A DNA stretch of 64,000 bases, from positions 2,294,001 to 2,358,000 of the forward strand of contig NZ_CP097320.1 in assembly GCF_023515995.1 (NCBI RefSeq), read 5' to 3'. Positions within the stretch are counted from its first letter, which is position 1; every line of letters starts with the position of its first letter. The notes below the pieces were generated by a model. The model was not told where the DNA came from, ran no database searches, and worked only from the letters and a program-made list of their open reading frames with translations. A program made the translations under genes and the position numbers. This document shows, in pieces, positions 50,717-61,347 of this stretch. The DNA comes from Candidatus Mycobacterium methanotrophicum (lineage in GTDB: Bacteria > Actinomycetota > Actinomycetes > Mycobacteriales > Mycobacteriaceae).

Positions 50717-51767
50717 GTGATCGAGCGCCTACCAGACGAGGTGCGCGCGTTGTTGCGTCTCGAGGCCGTGCCCTACTGGCGGGCTCCAATGTTGGCCACG
50801 CCGACCGACAAACGGTTCTCCGACCCACGATGGATCTTCGAACTCAAATTCGGTGGAGAGCGTTGTCTGGCGTTCCGCGACGGCCACCGGATGCGGCTGT
50901 TGTCGCGCAATCGTAAACCCCTTAACGACACCTACTCCGAGATGGTCGATGCGCTTGCCGCCCAGCACACATCCCGCTTCGTGATCGATGGTGAAGTGGT
51001 CGCCTTCCAAGGGGAGCGCACGAGCTTTCAGCGGCTTCAAGGCCGACTAGGCATTACTAACTCCGAGGAGGCGCGTGCATAGCGAATCCCGGTGTTCTAC
51101 TGTGTTTTCGACATATTGCACCTCGACGGCTATGCCATCACCAGCTTGCCGCTGATCTGGCGCAAGCGGCTGCTGCATGAAGCGATCCAGTGGGGCGGTC
51201 CGCTGCGCTATATAACACACCGCTGGACGGAAGGCGAAGCCGCTTACCACGAAGCCTGCGAGCACGGCGACGAGGGTGTGATCGCCAAGCTGGCTGATTC
51301 CAAGTATGAGGAGGGCCGCCGTTCACCGAATTGGCTGAAATTCAAATGCGTGCGCAATCAGGAGTTTGTGATCGGGGGGGTACACGGCCCCGAAGGGCAG
51401 CCGGGTCGGGCTGGGTGCGCTGTTGGTCGGCTACTATCAGGGGCGAGACCTGGTGTACGCCGGTAAGATCGGCACCGGCTTCGACCACGCTACCCTGCAC
51501 AGTCTGCATCAGCGACTGTTCGGTATTGAGCAGGACACATCACCCTTCGTGCGCGGCCAGATTCATCACGAAGCCGGCACCCGCTGGGCGCGTCCGCAGT
51601 TGGTCGCCGAGATCGGCTTTTCCGAGTGGACGCGTGACGGCAAGCTGCGCCGTCCTCGCTACATCGGCTTGCGCACCGACAAGGACCCTGACGAGGTGAT
51701 CAGGGAGATGCCCTGTAATCGCTGGCCAATCATGCGCAGCCCCTTGCTCGTTCCCACCGGCTGGTGA
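50717..51767 (+). pseudogene. ATP-dependent DNA ligase (LigD-type), broken
   Basis: Three consecutive frames make one ligase. The first is FSDPRWIFELKFGGERCLAF with the adenylated Lys (the following Asp replaced by Gly) and FVIDGEVVAF, ending at a TAG (51080). The second is VFYCVFDILHLDGYAI then HGDEGVIAKLADSKYEEGRR and NWLKFKCVRNQEFVIGG. After a shift near 51400 comes LLVGYYQGRDLVYAGKIGTG then the OB-fold end AEIGFSEWTRDGKLRRPRYI. The nonsense codon and frameshift mean it is not functional. Confidence 0.85.
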
Positions 51768-51839
51768 TTTATGTTTTAACCACTGGGACTGTGCGTCGTT
51801 CAGATCGCCCAACCCGCGCCACTACACAGGAGACACCGC

Positions 51840-52070
51840 ATGAATCTGGAAGAGACACTGGAAAAGGTCGTCGAGTTGAGTCGAGAAGAACTGCACATCG
51901 TGCGAAAGCGCGCCGAGGAGAAAACCGCCCCCCATGACCACGGTCACGACTTCAACGAGATGAAGCACGCCGCTGACCGCCTTGACCACTACGCACATCA
52001 GCTCCGGTCCCTCCACGACAACGAACTCGGCCATAGATGGCGGCACGTAAGCGCAGAAGACACTCACTGA
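51840..52070 (+). CDS. 76-residue hydrophilic His/Glu-rich protein
   Basis: I do not recognise this small protein. It starts at ATG 51840 with a good AGGAGA at 51828-51833. It is entirely hydrophilic and predicted helical (LEETLEKVVELSREELHIVR, FNEMKHAADRLDHYAHQL), with nine His including HDHGHD, and no cysteine. A coiled coil or metal-binding role is possible. It lies between the broken ligase and broken aconitase. Confidence 0.6.
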   Translation: MNLEETLEKVVELSREELHIVRKRAEEKTAPHDHGHDFNEMKHAADRLDHYAHQLRSLHDNELGHRWRHVSAEDTH

Positions 52071-52268
52071 GGTCTACGCCAATCGCGGCAGCTCAACATA
52101 ATCGTCGCTGCTTCATCGAGAGGCTTTGGAGTACCCCCATTTTCGTAGACGTAGCTATTCAGCTGGTGCTGATGTGATTGATGGGTCTGATGTGGCTCTT
52201 GTCGGCGTGTCGGGTCGATCTCGGGCCGGCATTGGGCGGGGTGTGTTCGTGCCCGATGCCCCGTCGGC
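52071..52268. other. spacer before the aconitase remnant
   Basis: No gene is supported. It may contain the scrambled 5' edge of the aconitase pseudogene. Confidence 0.3.
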
Positions 52269-53122
52269 TACGACGTCGACGAGACCATCGACCTTTCCAA
52301 GATCGAGCCGCTGATCGCCAAGCCGTCCTCGCCGGGAAACGTGGTACCGGTGTCCGAGGTCGCCGGCGAGGCCGATCTGACGAAGACGGGCGCGGTGACC
52401 GCTCTGGTAGTCGGCGGCGCACGCATTCATCGAGCCGGATGCATGGGATGTATCGGCATGGGTCAGGCACCGGCCAGCGGCCGCAACTCGCTGCGCGCGA
52501 TGCCGCGCAACTTCCCCGGCCGGTCTGGCACAAAGGAGGATTCGGTCTGGTTGTGTTCACCGGAAACCGCTGCCGCATCGGCATTGACGGGCGTGATCAC
52601 CGATCCGCGCGAGTGGGCACGCGAGGTGAAAATGGATTATCCCAAACTCGATCTGCCGCGCGAGTGCTCGGTCAACACCGCAATGTTGGCGCCGCCGTTG
52701 GACGCTGGCCAGGCGCGGCAAGTGGATCCCCCGGTGAAGGGGCCCAACATTTCCAGCCTGCGGAACTTTCGCCGCTGCCCGACGAGATCGAGGCGCCGGT
52801 GTTGCTCAAGGTCGGCGACAACGTCTCCACCGACGAGATCTCGCCGGCCGGCGCTCGGGCGCTGCCGTTTCGCTCCGACATTCCCAAGCTTGCGATGTTC
52901 AGCTTCACCCAGATCGACGACTCGTATCCACAGCGAGCGCAACAGGCGCAAGCCTCAGGTCACATCATCGTCGGCGGCGAGGGTACGCTTGCCGACAAGC
53001 AGACGTTACAAGTGGACAACGTCACCAAGGATTCGTCTTTCACTGTGCGGCACCGCCTTTCGCCGCGGCAAGTCCAGGATGTATTGGCCGGGGAACTGAT
53101 CCCGGGCCTGGCCGAAGATTAA
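52269..53122 (+). pseudogene. aconitate hydratase (Aquifex-type), truncated and frameshifted
   Basis: The remnant begins mid-protein with GYDVDETIDLSKIEPLIAKP. It continues through HRAGCMGCIGMGQAPASGRN, MPRNFPGRSGTKEDSVWLCS and PETAAASALTGVITDPREWA, all [4Fe-4S]-region motifs. It shifts frame near 52770 to PVLLKVGDNVSTDEISPAGA and LPFRSDIPKLAMFSFTQIDD. After HIIVGG the active-site segment (normally DNYGQGSSREHAA) and following ~100 residues are deleted, and the gene resumes at VRHRLSPRQVQDVLAGELI. The 5' third, the frame and the active site are all damaged. Confidence 0.85.
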
Positions 53123-53132
53123 CGGCGAAGCA

Positions 53133-53630
53133 CTACGGCTTGTCCGATTTGGTCAGCTCATCAGCCCACACCGACCGAGCTCCGGAGTCGCCGATACGGA
53201 CCACCTGCAGGATCGAGGCGGCGCCCACCGCAATGGCGAGGACGGCAACTGCCACGGTGGCAGCCGCCCGTGGTTTGGCGGACCGGATTTCACGCCAGTG
53301 CGCCCACGCCAATACGACGGCGACGGCAAGCATCGCGATCGAAAAATAAATCATCCACCCGCCGCGGGCGGCGTGGGTGTGCAGGATGTCGCGATGGTGG
53401 CGTTCCCTGTCGTAGAGCCACTCGCCTGCATTCGTGGTGATCGGTGTGAGCGCGGTGGTCACAACGGCGAAGGCAAGCGTCGGCCATACCAGGTGCCGCC
53501 GGGCCGCCGGCCACAGCGCGCACAGAATTTCCAGCAGCGCCGTCAGCGGCGCCAACACCACCATGGCGTGCACCAAAAGCACGTGGGCGGGAAGCCCCGC
53601 AATTGTGGTCAATGTCAACGCATACTCCAC
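53133..53630 (-). CDS. DUF2231-type membrane protein
   Basis: This 165-residue protein has four hydrophobic segments: [55 protein letters not shown] and [17 protein letters not shown]. The N-terminal [10 protein letters not shown] and the HTHAARG motif before the third helix are typical of DUF2231 family proteins, which are thought to be quinone- or heme-associated. Function is unknown. It ends 10 bp from the aconitase remnant and is divergent from fmt, so it is the last gene of the island or a native neighbour of fmt. Confidence 0.75.
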   Translation of the reverse strand: MEYALTLTTIAGLPAHVLLVHAMVVLAPLTALLEILCALWPAARRHLVWPTLAFAVVTTALTPITTNAGEWLYDRERHHRDILHTHAARGGWMIYFSIAMLAVAVVLAWAHWREIRSAKPRAAATVAVAVLAIAVGAASILQVVRIGDSGARSVWADELTKSDKP

Positions 53631-53671
53631 TAGGTCGATTGGTCGCCGCGACTTCTTCCTACACTGTGCCG

Positions 53672-54604
53672 GTGCGCCTCGTCTTCGCCGGCACCCCCGA
53701 ACCCGCGCTTCCAGCGCTGCGCAGTCTCATCGACTCGCCGCGCCACGAGGTGATCGCAGTGCTCACTCGGCCAGATGCCGCCGCTGGACGTCGCGGCAAA
53801 CCGGAACCGTCGGCGGTGGCCCGGCTCGCACTGGAGCACGGCATCCCGGTGCTGCGGCCGCAGCGGCCCAACACCCCGGAATTTGTCGCCGAGTTGTCAA
53901 AGTTGGCGCCCGACTGCTGCCCGGTGGTGGCCTACGGTGCGCTGCTGAACGACGAGTTGCTGGCAGTCCCGAGGTACGGCTGGGTCAATCTGCATTTCTC
54001 GCTGCTGCCCGCCTGGCGGGGGGCAGCGCCCGTGCAGGCCGCGATTGCCGCGGGCGACACCGTCACCGGCGCAACGACGTTCCAGATCGAATCGGGTCTG
54101 GACTCCGGACCGGTCTACGGGGTGGTCACCGAGGCCATCCGGCCGACCGACACCGCCGGCGATCTGCTCGGGCGGCTGGCGATTTCGGGTGCGGCGCTGC
54201 TGATCACCACGCTGGACGGCATCGCCGACGGGGCGCTGACGCCGGCGCCGCAACCGGTCGACGGCGTCAGCGTCGCGCCCAAGGTCACCGTCGAGCAGGC
54301 GCGGGTGCGCTGGGACCTGCCGGCCCAAGCCGTCGAGCGTCGGATCCGGGCCGTCACACCCAACCCGGGCGCGTGGACGCTGATCGGTGACCTGAGGGTC
54401 AAGCTCGGGCCGGTGCAACTCGACGGCGATGCTCCGAACATGCTGGCGCCCGGTGATATTCACGTCGACCGTCGCAGCGTGTGGATCGGTACCGGCTCGG
54501 AGCCGGTGCGCCTGTGCCAGGTCCAGGCGCCGGGCAAGAAGCTGATGAACGCCGTCGACTGGGCTCGCGGGGCCCGCCTGGACCCAGCGGTGCGGGCGTC
54601 ATGA
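53672..54604 (+). CDS. fmt: methionyl-tRNA formyltransferase
   Basis: This enzyme formylates initiator Met-tRNA using 10-formyl-THF. Its 310 residues comprise an N-terminal Rossmann domain ([19 protein letters not shown]), the folate/catalytic block [20 protein letters not shown] (Asn, His and the SLLPxxRG loop), [16 protein letters not shown] and a C-terminal OB domain. GTG at 53672 gives the family N-terminus. The stop overlaps the rsmB start (ATGA). This restores synteny with Rv1406. Confidence 0.95.
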   Translation: MRLVFAGTPEPALPALRSLIDSPRHEVIAVLTRPDAAAGRRGKPEPSAVARLALEHGIPVLRPQRPNTPEFVAELSKLAPDCCPVVAYGALLNDELLAVPRYGWVNLHFSLLPAWRGAAPVQAAIAAGDTVTGATTFQIESGLDSGPVYGVVTEAIRPTDTAGDLLGRLAISGAALLITTLDGIADGALTPAPQPVDGVSVAPKVTVEQARVRWDLPAQAVERRIRAVTPNPGAWTLIGDLRVKLGPVQLDGDAPNMLAPGDIHVDRRSVWIGTGSEPVRLCQVQAPGKKLMNAVDWARGARLDPAVRAS

Positions 54605-55986
54605 CCCGGCCGCCCCGCAAGCCGCCCCCGCGTGCACCGCGGCGCAAAGCGATGGACCCGGCGCGCCAAGCCGCGTTCGATGTATTGCGAGCGACGAGCG
54701 AGCGTGACGCCTATCCCAACTTGCTGCTGCCGGTCCTGTTGCGGGAACGGCAGATCAGCGGACGCGACGCCGCTTTCGCCACCGAGCTGACCTACGGCAG
54801 TTGCCGCATCCGTGGACTGCTCGACGCGATCATCGGTGCAGCCGCGGGTCGGGCGCCCGACGCCATCGACCCGGTGCTGCTGGATCTGCTCCGCCTCGGG
54901 GTGTATCAACTGCTGCGTACCCGGGTCGACGCGCACGCCGCCGTGTCCACCACGGTGGAACAGGCCGGAATCGAATTCGATTCGGCGCGAGCAGGTTTCG
55001 TCAACGGTGTGCTGCGCGCGATCAGCGCCCGCGATGAGCGGTCATGGGTCGAGGAGCTGGCACCCGACCAAAGGGCCGATCCGGTCGGGCATGCCGCTTT
55101 CGTCCATGCCCACCCACGCTGGATCGCACAAGCCTTCGTCGACGCGCTGGGCGCCGACGCCGGCGAGCTCGATGCGGCTTTGGCCAGCGACGACGAGCGA
55201 CCGGTGGTGCATCTGGCCGCCCGGCCGGGCGTGCTGACCGCCGGGGAGTTGGCCGCTGCCGTGGGCGGCGCCGTCGGGCGGTACTCGCCGTATGCGGTGT
55301 ACCTGCCGGGCGGTGACCCGGCGCTGTTGCCGGCGGTGCGCGACGGCCAAGCGCTGGCCCAGGACGAGGGCAGCCAATTGGTGGCCCGCGCCCTCACGTT
55401 GGCGCCGGTAACCGGCGATGCCGGGCGGTGGCTGGACTTGTGTGCCGGGCCGGGCGGCAAGACCGCGCTGCTGGCCGCGTTGGGCGCAGACACGGGCGCC
55501 CGGATCACCGCGGTGGAGCCGGCGCCGCATCGCGCCGACATGGTGCGGCGGAACACCCGCGGCCTGCCGGTCGAGGTGCTGTGCGGCGATGGACGGCGTA
55601 GCGGCCTGGAACCGGGTTTCGACCGGGTGCTGGTCGATGTGCCCTGCACCGGGCTGGGTGCGTTACGGCGCCGGCCCGACGCGCGCTGGCGGCGTCAGCC
55701 CGCCGACATCCCGGCGCTGACCTGGTTGCAACGCGAGCTGCTGGAAGCCGCGATCGCACTGACGCGACCCGGCGGCGTGGTGCTTTATGCCACTTGCTCG
55801 CCGCATCTGGCCGAAACGGTCGGCGTGGTGGCCGGCGTGCTGCGGCGCCAGCCGGTGTCCGCGCTGGATGCCCGGCCGCTGTTTGAGCCCGCACCAAATC
55901 TGGGGGAGGGCCCCTATGTTCAGCTGTGGCCACACCGGCACGGCACCGACGCCATGTTCGCCGGGGCGTTCACCAAGCTGAATTAG
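54601..55986 (+). CDS. rsmB: 16S rRNA m5C967 methyltransferase (Fmu/RsmB family)
   Basis: The N-terminal domain is NusB-like ([44 protein letters not shown]). The C-terminal SAM domain has [17 protein letters not shown], the catalytic cysteine in [20 protein letters not shown] and the second cysteine in [16 protein letters not shown]. Length (461) is normal. ATG at 54601 overlaps fmt. A dispersed palindrome separates it from rpe. Confidence 0.94.
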   Translation: MTRPPRKPPPRAPRRKAMDPARQAAFDVLRATSERDAYPNLLLPVLLRERQISGRDAAFATELTYGSCRIRGLLDAIIGAAAGRAPDAIDPVLLDLLRLGVYQLLRTRVDAHAAVSTTVEQAGIEFDSARAGFVNGVLRAISARDERSWVEELAPDQRADPVGHAAFVHAHPRWIAQAFVDALGADAGELDAALASDDERPVVHLAARPGVLTAGELAAAVGGAVGRYSPYAVYLPGGDPALLPAVRDGQALAQDEGSQLVARALTLAPVTGDAGRWLDLCAGPGGKTALLAALGADTGARITAVEPAPHRADMVRRNTRGLPVEVLCGDGRRSGLEPGFDRVLVDVPCTGLGALRRRPDARWRRQPADIPALTWLQRELLEAAIALTRPGGVVLYATCSPHLAETVGVVAGVLRRQPVSALDARPLFEPAPNLGEGPYVQLWPHRHGTDAMFAGAFTKLN

Positions 55987-56005
55987 TCCGGCTGGTCCTT
56001 TTGCC

Positions 56006-56066
56006 GCGAGCGTGCGCGCTTGTACGCCGACACGCCGCAAAGGACGTACAATTGTGCACGCCCGCG
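56006..56066. repeat. dispersed ~60-bp palindrome, copy 2 (rsmB-rpe)
   Basis: The left arm GCGAGCGTGCG (56006-56016) is paired with a right arm GTGCACGCCCGCG that has one or two changes from perfect. The interior CTTGTACGCCGACACGCCG matches copies 1 and 3. It lies between same-strand genes. Confidence 0.75.
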
Positions 56067-56101
56067 AAAGACCGCAACCAGCCGTCGCATAGGCTGAAGG
56101 C

Positions 56102-56791
56102 ATGACAGGAAAGACCGATCGGCCGCTGATCGCGCCGTCGATACTGGCCGCTGATTTCGCCCGGCTTGCCGACGAGGCCACCGCCGCCGAAGGCGCCGAC
56201 TGGTTGCACGTCGATGTCATGGATGCGCATTTCGTACCGAACCTGACGATCGGGCTGCCGGTGGTGGAAAGCCTGTTGGCGACCAGCGACATTCCGATGG
56301 ACTGCCATCTGATGATCGAAGACCCCGCCCGCTGGGCGCCGCCGTACGCCGAGGCGGGCGCCTACAACGTCACGTTTCACGCCGAGGCCACCGACAACCC
56401 GGTCGCGGTGGCCCGTGACATCCGGGCCGCCGGCGCCAAGGCGGGGCTGAGCATCAAGCCCGGCACCCCGCTGGAGCCTTACCTGGACATCCTCAAGTAC
56501 TTCGACACCTTCCTAGTGATGTCGGTCGAGCCCGGCTTCGGGGGTCAGGAGTTCATTCCCGAGGTGCTGAGCAAGGTCCGCACGGTCCGCAGGATGGTCG
56601 ACTCCGGCGAGTTGACCATCCTGGTCGAGATCGACGGCGGCATCAACGCCGACACCATCGAGCAGGCCGCCGAAGCCGGTGTCGACTGCTTTGTCGCCGG
56701 ATCCGCGGTCTACGGTGCCCAGGATCCGGCGGTCGCGGTTGAGGCATTGCGGCGACGGGCCGGTGCCGCGTCGCCGCATCTGCGCCGATGA
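56102..56791 (+). CDS. rpe: ribulose-phosphate 3-epimerase
   Basis: This pentose-phosphate enzyme interconverts ribulose-5-P and xylulose-5-P and supplies ribulose-5-P to riboflavin synthesis downstream. It is a 229-residue TIM barrel with [16 protein letters not shown], the metal residues in [18 protein letters not shown] and [25 protein letters not shown] and [11 protein letters not shown]. It overlaps ribD by ATGA. Confidence 0.96.
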   Translation: MTGKTDRPLIAPSILAADFARLADEATAAEGADWLHVDVMDAHFVPNLTIGLPVVESLLATSDIPMDCHLMIEDPARWAPPYAEAGAYNVTFHAEATDNPVAVARDIRAAGAKAGLSIKPGTPLEPYLDILKYFDTFLVMSVEPGFGGQEFIPEVLSKVRTVRRMVDSGELTILVEIDGGINADTIEQAAEAGVDCFVAGSAVYGAQDPAVAVEALRRRAGAASPHLRR

Positions 56792-57807
56792 GTACCGCGG
56801 CAGCCGTTGGCTACGACAGCGCGATGCGACTTGCCGTCGAGCACGCAGACCTGGTCAAGGGCAGCACCTATCCCAACCCGCCGGTCGGAGCGGTGATTCT
56901 GGACCGCGCCGGCCGGATTGCCGGCGCAGGCGGCACCGGACCGGCGGGCAGCGCGCATGCCGAGGTGGTGGCGCTGCGTCGGGCGGGACACCTCGCCGAA
57001 GGCGGCACCGCGGTGGTCACCCTGGAACCCTGCAACCACCACGGCAAGACCCCGCCGTGCGTTGATGCGCTGCTCGACGCGGGCATCGCGTCGGTGGTGT
57101 ACGCGATCACCGACCCGAACCCCACCGCCGGCGGTGGTGCGGCGCGGCTGGCGGCCGCCGGGGTACGCGTCGTCCGCGATGTGGAAGCCGATCTGGTGGC
57201 GGCGGGACCGCTGCGCGAATGGCTGCACAAGCAACGCACCGGCTTGCCGCACGTGACATGGAAGTACGCCACTAGCATCGATGGGCGCAGCGCCGCCGCC
57301 GACGGCTCAAGCCAGTGGATCAGCAGCGAGGCCGCGCGCGCCGACCTGCACCGCCGCCGGGCGGCGGCCGACGCCATCGTGGTCGGCACCGGCACGGTGC
57401 TCAGAGATGATCCGACGTTGACCGCCCGGTTGATCGACGGCCGCTTAGCGGCCCGCCAGCCATTGCGTGTGGTGGTGGGCTTGCGTGAAATCCCTTCGGA
57501 GTCAAAGGTTCTCAACGACGATTCGCGCACGATGATGGTGCGCACCCGCGATCCGGCGGAAGTGCTCAAGGCGTTGTCCGATCGCACCGATGTGCTACTT
57601 GAGGGCGGACCCACGCTCGCCGGGGCGTTCCTGCGGGCCGGGGCGATCGACCGCATCCTGGCCTATGTCGCGCCGATTCTGCTCGGCGGGCCGATCACCG
57701 CCGTCGACGACGTCGGCGTGCCGAGCATCGCCCGGGCGCTGCGCTGGCGCTACGACGGCATCGACCGGGTCGGCCCGGATGTGCTGCTGAGCTTGGCGCC
57801 CCGCTAA
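56788..57807 (+). CDS. ribD: bifunctional riboflavin deaminase-reductase
   Basis: This enzyme performs the second and third steps after GTP cyclohydrolase in riboflavin synthesis. The deaminase half has zinc ligands HAEVVAL and [11 protein letters not shown] (residues ~50-90), with [11 protein letters not shown] before. The reductase half has [40 protein letters not shown] and [13 protein letters not shown]. Its 339 residues are full length. It is called ribG in M. tuberculosis (Rv1409). Confidence 0.95.
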   Translation: MSTAAAVGYDSAMRLAVEHADLVKGSTYPNPPVGAVILDRAGRIAGAGGTGPAGSAHAEVVALRRAGHLAEGGTAVVTLEPCNHHGKTPPCVDALLDAGIASVVYAITDPNPTAGGGAARLAAAGVRVVRDVEADLVAAGPLREWLHKQRTGLPHVTWKYATSIDGRSAAADGSSQWISSEAARADLHRRRAAADAIVVGTGTVLRDDPTLTARLIDGRLAARQPLRVVVGLREIPSESKVLNDDSRTMMVRTRDPAEVLKALSDRTDVLLEGGPTLAGAFLRAGAIDRILAYVAPILLGGPITAVDDVGVPSIARALRWRYDGIDRVGPDVLLSLAPR

Positions 57808-57819
57808 CCACCCCGAGGC

Positions 57820-57879
57820 GCGAGCGTGCGTGTTTGTCCGCCGACGCGCCGACAAACCTGTACAACTGCGCACGCTCGC
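57820..57879. repeat. dispersed ~60-bp palindrome, copy 3 (ribD-P55)
   Basis: The exact arms GCGAGCGTGCG (57820-57830) and CGCACGCTCGC (57869-57879) flank a TTTGTCCGCCGACGCGCCG interior. This copy sits between convergent stops of ribD and the P55 efflux gene, where it could serve as a bidirectional terminator. Confidence 0.8.
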
Positions 57880-57893
57880 GGCCGAGTGCTCCA

Positions 57894-59441
57894 CTAGGCC
57901 CGAGGGCCGATCGGCTGCTCCGCGCGCAATTCGGGCTCGTCGGCGTGGGTGCGACGGCTGCTGATCAGCAGCCCGAAGACTGCACCCACCACGCAGACGA
58001 TGGCCGTGACCGTGAAGATGCCGCCATACATCTGGGCGAAGGCACGCCGGTAGAGGATGGCCTGCGCCACGATCCGCATCGCCAGGCTGGCGTTTTCCGG
58101 CGTTTGCGCCGACAGCTTCGAAACGATGTGGGGCAGCTGATAAAAGCCCCACGCACTCAGTGCTGCCACCCCGATGAGCATGCCTGTCATCCGGGCCACC
58201 ACGACCGCCGCCGAGGCGATACCGTGCTGCGCCGACGGCACCACCCGCAAGCTGGCCGACGTCAACGGCCCGATCACCAGACCCAGCCCCAAGCCGGCGA
58301 CCACCAGATCGGTATCCAATGCAGGCAGTGACAACAGGCCAAAGATGTTGTGACGCTGGCTCAGCAGGTCGACCGACCACTTCGAGATCAGCCGGTAGCC
58401 GCCGGCCGCGATCAACAACCCGACGAACGCCATGGCCCGGTCGCCGACCTTGGTCGCGATCCACCCGCCCAGCAGCGCGCCGATCGGCAGCGCGATCAGG
58501 AAGCGCAGCAGCAGGATGGCGGCCTGGTCTTGCGCCTTGCCCAGCACGCCCTGGGCGAACAGCTCGACGTCGACCAGCGTCACCATCAGCGCAGCACCGG
58601 CACACAGCGACGCGCCGAGCGCCGACAGGAAGGGCCCGAAATGCACGCCGGTGGGCTCGATCAGCTTGGTCCGCGCAAACCGCTCCCACACCGCGAAGGT
58701 CACCGCGACAGCCACCGCCGCGATCAGCAGCGGCTTTCCGTAGCCGGGCAGCACCTGCTGACCGTTGGGGGAAGGGTTGTACAGCCCGATCACGGCCAGC
58801 CCCAACGTGATTGCCAGCAGCAGTCCACCGACCACGTCGATCTTTTCCGGGTCGGCGCTGCGGTCCCGCGACGGCAGGCTGAATTGGATCATCACCATCG
58901 CGGCCAGGGCCAGCGGCACGTTGATCCAGAACACGTCCTGCCAGCGACTCGTCAGCCAGACGATGAAGATTCCGTAGAGCGGGCCGAGCACGCTGCCCAG
59001 CTCCTGCGCGGCGCCGATGCCGCCGAGTATCCCGGCGCGGTTGCGCTGGCTCCACAGATCCGCGCCGAGGGCCAGCGTCACCGGCAGCAGTGCGCCGCTG
59101 GCCACGCCTTGGATCGTGCGGCCGACCACCAGCACGTGCAGATCGGTGGACAGCGCGGTAATCACCGAGCCGACCATGAACGCGGCGAGGCTGGCTTGCA
59201 GCAGCAGTTTGCGGCCGAATCGGTCCGAGGCGCGTCCTAGCAGCGGCATCGCGGCGATGTAGCCCAGCAGGTACCAGGTGACGATTGGCGTGATTCGTTG
59301 CAGCTGGTTGACCGGGATGCCGACGGTGTTGATGATGCCGCGCATGATGGTGACCACGACATAGGTGTCGAGGGCCCCGAGCAGGACGGCGAGGCTGCCC
59401 GCCCCGATGGCGACTCCGCGGCCGGCGTGCGGTGTGGTCAT
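57894..59441 (-). CDS. P55-type MFS drug/lipid exporter
   Basis: This 515-residue major facilitator with about 14 TM segments is orthologous to M. tuberculosis P55 (Rv1410c), which works with LprG in triacylglyceride/lipoarabinomannan export and confers resistance to several drugs. Visible motifs are [14 protein letters not shown] in TM1 (the D in the membrane), the MFS loop [14 protein letters not shown] and motif C-like [16 protein letters not shown] periplasmic extension precedes the last helices. ATG at 59441 overlaps the lprG stop (ATGA), so the pair is one operon. Confidence 0.92.
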   Translation of the reverse strand: MTTPHAGRGVAIGAGSLAVLLGALDTYVVVTIMRGIINTVGIPVNQLQRITPIVTWYLLGYIAAMPLLGRASDRFGRKLLLQASLAAFMVGSVITALSTDLHVLVVGRTIQGVASGALLPVTLALGADLWSQRNRAGILGGIGAAQELGSVLGPLYGIFIVWLTSRWQDVFWINVPLALAAMVMIQFSLPSRDRSADPEKIDVVGGLLLAITLGLAVIGLYNPSPNGQQVLPGYGKPLLIAAVAVAVTFAVWERFARTKLIEPTGVHFGPFLSALGASLCAGAALMVTLVDVELFAQGVLGKAQDQAAILLLRFLIALPIGALLGGWIATKVGDRAMAFVGLLIAAGGYRLISKWSVDLLSQRHNIFGLLSLPALDTDLVVAGLGLGLVIGPLTSASLRVVPSAQHGIASAAVVVARMTGMLIGVAALSAWGFYQLPHIVSKLSAQTPENASLAMRIVAQAILYRRAFAQMYGGIFTVTAIVCVVGAVFGLLISSRRTHADEPELRAEQPIGPRA

Positions 59442-60148
59442 CCGGCCACCGGCGGCTTGGTGACTTGTACGGGCGCGTTCCAGTTCGACAACGTCATCTG
59501 GACGGAGTTGCCCGCGCTCTGGTCCAGCTTGGCCTGCACCAACTGGTGATCGCCGTTTTCCTGGATCCACATCGTCGCCGGCAGCGGCTGAGTCGCCTTT
59601 AGTTGCGGCGCAAGCCCATTCACTGCGTCGGCCGAGGCCGTTCCGGTGATCTTGACCGTGCTTTGCCCGTTGATGTTTTCGCGTGATTCGGATTTGGGGT
59701 TGCTGATGTTGGTCAAGATGTTGGCCAGGCCGGTGTTCGGGTTGAGGATCTCGGACGGGTCGTAGATGGCGTTCGCCGGCCCGAAGCTTTCCCAGTGGCC
59801 CGGGGTCAGCGCCGCGAAGAGGGTTCCGTCGTCGATCACGAACTGGGCATCGACGGCCGAGCCCAAGACCGTCAGGTTGGCCTCGCCCTTGGCCGCGGTG
59901 TCAGGTGACGTGGTCAAGTCGCCGGTCAGCGTCTTGACCGGCAGGCCTTTGATCTTGCCGGCCACCGATAGCACCAAGTGCACGCTTTTGACGTTTCTGG
60001 TGGTCAGGTTGGACTTGGCGAGCAGGGCGGCCGCGTCCGGAAGTGGCGCGGCCGGTCGCTTGGATGACGAGCAGCCGCCGACCAGGGCGGCGACGATGCT
60101 GAGGGCGGCTAGGACGGCGAGGATTGGGCCTAATCGGCGCGTCGGCAT
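59438..60148 (-). CDS. lprG: lipoprotein LprG
   Basis: This lipid-carrier lipoprotein of the LppX/LprAFG family has a signal peptide ending in the lipobox [10 protein letters not shown] (Cys at about residue 26). The mature half-barrel includes [60 protein letters not shown] and [20 protein letters not shown]. 236 residues is the normal length. It binds triacylated lipids and delivers them outward with P55. It is divergent from riboflavin synthase, leaving a ~90-bp shared promoter region. Confidence 0.93.
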   Translation of the reverse strand: MPTRRLGPILAVLAALSIVAALVGGCSSSKRPAAPLPDAAALLAKSNLTTRNVKSVHLVLSVAGKIKGLPVKTLTGDLTTSPDTAAKGEANLTVLGSAVDAQFVIDDGTLFAALTPGHWESFGPANAIYDPSEILNPNTGLANILTNISNPKSESRENINGQSTVKITGTASADAVNGLAPQLKATQPLPATMWIQENGDHQLVQAKLDQSAGNSVQMTLSNWNAPVQVTKPPVAG

Positions 60149-60240
60149 ACGTGCATCGTAGAGGGTGCTAAATGCCCGACGGCGAAGCCCAAGGTGACGG
60201 CGAGATCGCGCGCAGTCTGCGGACTCATTAGCCTGAGGCG

Positions 60241-60843
60241 GTGTTCACCGGAATTGTCGAGGAATTGGGTGAGGTCGTCGGCAAGGACGACCTGGGCGAT
60301 TCCGCGCGCTTCACCATCCGTGGTCCGGTCGTTACCGCCGATGCCGGTCACGGCGACTCGATCGCCGTCAACGGCGTATGCCTGACGGTGGTCGAGGTGC
60401 TGCCGGAGGGCCAGTTCACCGCCGACGTGATGGGCGAGACGTTGCAGCGGTCCAGCTTGGGCCGACTGGCCACCGGCAGCCCGGTCAACCTCGAACGCGC
60501 CGCGGCTCTGAACAGCCGGCTTGGCGGCCACATCGTGCAGGGGCATGTGGACGGCACCGGGGAGATTCAGGTCCGCGCCCCGGCCGAGCACTGGGAGGTG
60601 GTCCGGATCGGGCTGCCCGGTGAACTGGCCCGCTACGTCGTCGAAAAGGGCTCTATCACCGTCGACGGTATTTCGCTGACCGTCTCCGCACTCGGCAGTG
60701 ATCCCCAGGACTGGTTTGAGGTATCGCTGATTCCCACCACCCGGGAACTGACGACGCTGGGCCGGGCCGCGCCCGGGACGCCGGTGAATCTCGAAGTCGA
60801 CGTGATCGCCAAATACGTTGAGCGGCTGATGGCGGGAAAGTAG
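60241..60843 (+). CDS. ribE: riboflavin synthase alpha chain
   Basis: This enzyme dismutates two 6,7-dimethyl-8-ribityllumazines to riboflavin. The 200-residue protein has two internally repeated barrels. The first starts FTGIVEELGEV and contains VNGVCLTVVEV and GHIVQGHVDGTGEI; the second contains GSITVDGISLTVSAL and LIPTTRELTTLG. GTG at 60241. M. tuberculosis names it ribC (Rv1412). It is followed by a convergent secreted-protein gene rather than directly by ribBA. Confidence 0.95.
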   Translation: MFTGIVEELGEVVGKDDLGDSARFTIRGPVVTADAGHGDSIAVNGVCLTVVEVLPEGQFTADVMGETLQRSSLGRLATGSPVNLERAAALNSRLGGHIVQGHVDGTGEIQVRAPAEHWEVVRIGLPGELARYVVEKGSITVDGISLTVSALGSDPQDWFEVSLIPTTRELTTLGRAAPGTPVNLEVDVIAKYVERLMAGK

Positions 60844-60846
60844 CCG

Positions 60847-61347
60847 CTACGCGCGCTCAGCGGTCATGTCCATCTCGATCCAGCCCTGGCACGGGCCGCT
60901 CAAGATGTCGGTGTGCATGACGCCGGCAAGTGTTCCGTTGGGTTGGGGCGTGTAGTGCACAGTGGATCGGGCCGGACTCCATTGGATCGTGGTGTCGGGC
61001 ATCATGCAGTCCCACTGGAAATCGCTGACTTGCGTCCAGGCCGATCCGTCCCAGGTGAATTGCACCGGTTGGGGAACCGTCGGGTTGCTCGGCGGAGGGC
61101 CGCTGACGATCGTGGCGACGCATTTTCCGCTCGTGCAGCTCGATCGGAACCCATAGGTATCGGTGTGCTGCACCTCGGGGTCGCCAACGGCCATGCTGGT
61201 GCCGGATTTTGGACCGACCATGAATGTGATTGCGTACTCGCCGTTCCACGACGGCGTGTCGGCGAAGGCGGTAGGGGGAAGTGACAGCGCGATCGTGAGT
61301 GGCGCGGCGCATAAACCGACAAGACTCTTGAGACGGTCCGAGGCCAT
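60847..61347 (-). CDS. secreted protein of unknown function
   Basis: This 166-residue protein has a Sec signal (LVGLCAAPLTIALSLPPTAFA, cleavage likely after AFA) and a beta-rich mature part of ~135 residues. There are four cysteines that could form two disulfides (SSCTSGKCVAT, WDCMMPD, GPCQGW). ATG at 61347 is preceded by GAGGAGAAACCT, a strong ribosome site. The WDGSAWTQVSDFQWDC block resembles a family of small secreted mycobacterial proteins, none with known function. It ends 3 bp from the ribE stop. Confidence 0.8.
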   Translation of the reverse strand: MASDRLKSLVGLCAAPLTIALSLPPTAFADTPSWNGEYAITFMVGPKSGTSMAVGDPEVQHTDTYGFRSSCTSGKCVATIVSGPPPSNPTVPQPVQFTWDGSAWTQVSDFQWDCMMPDTTIQWSPARSTVHYTPQPNGTLAGVMHTDILSGPCQGWIEMDMTAERA

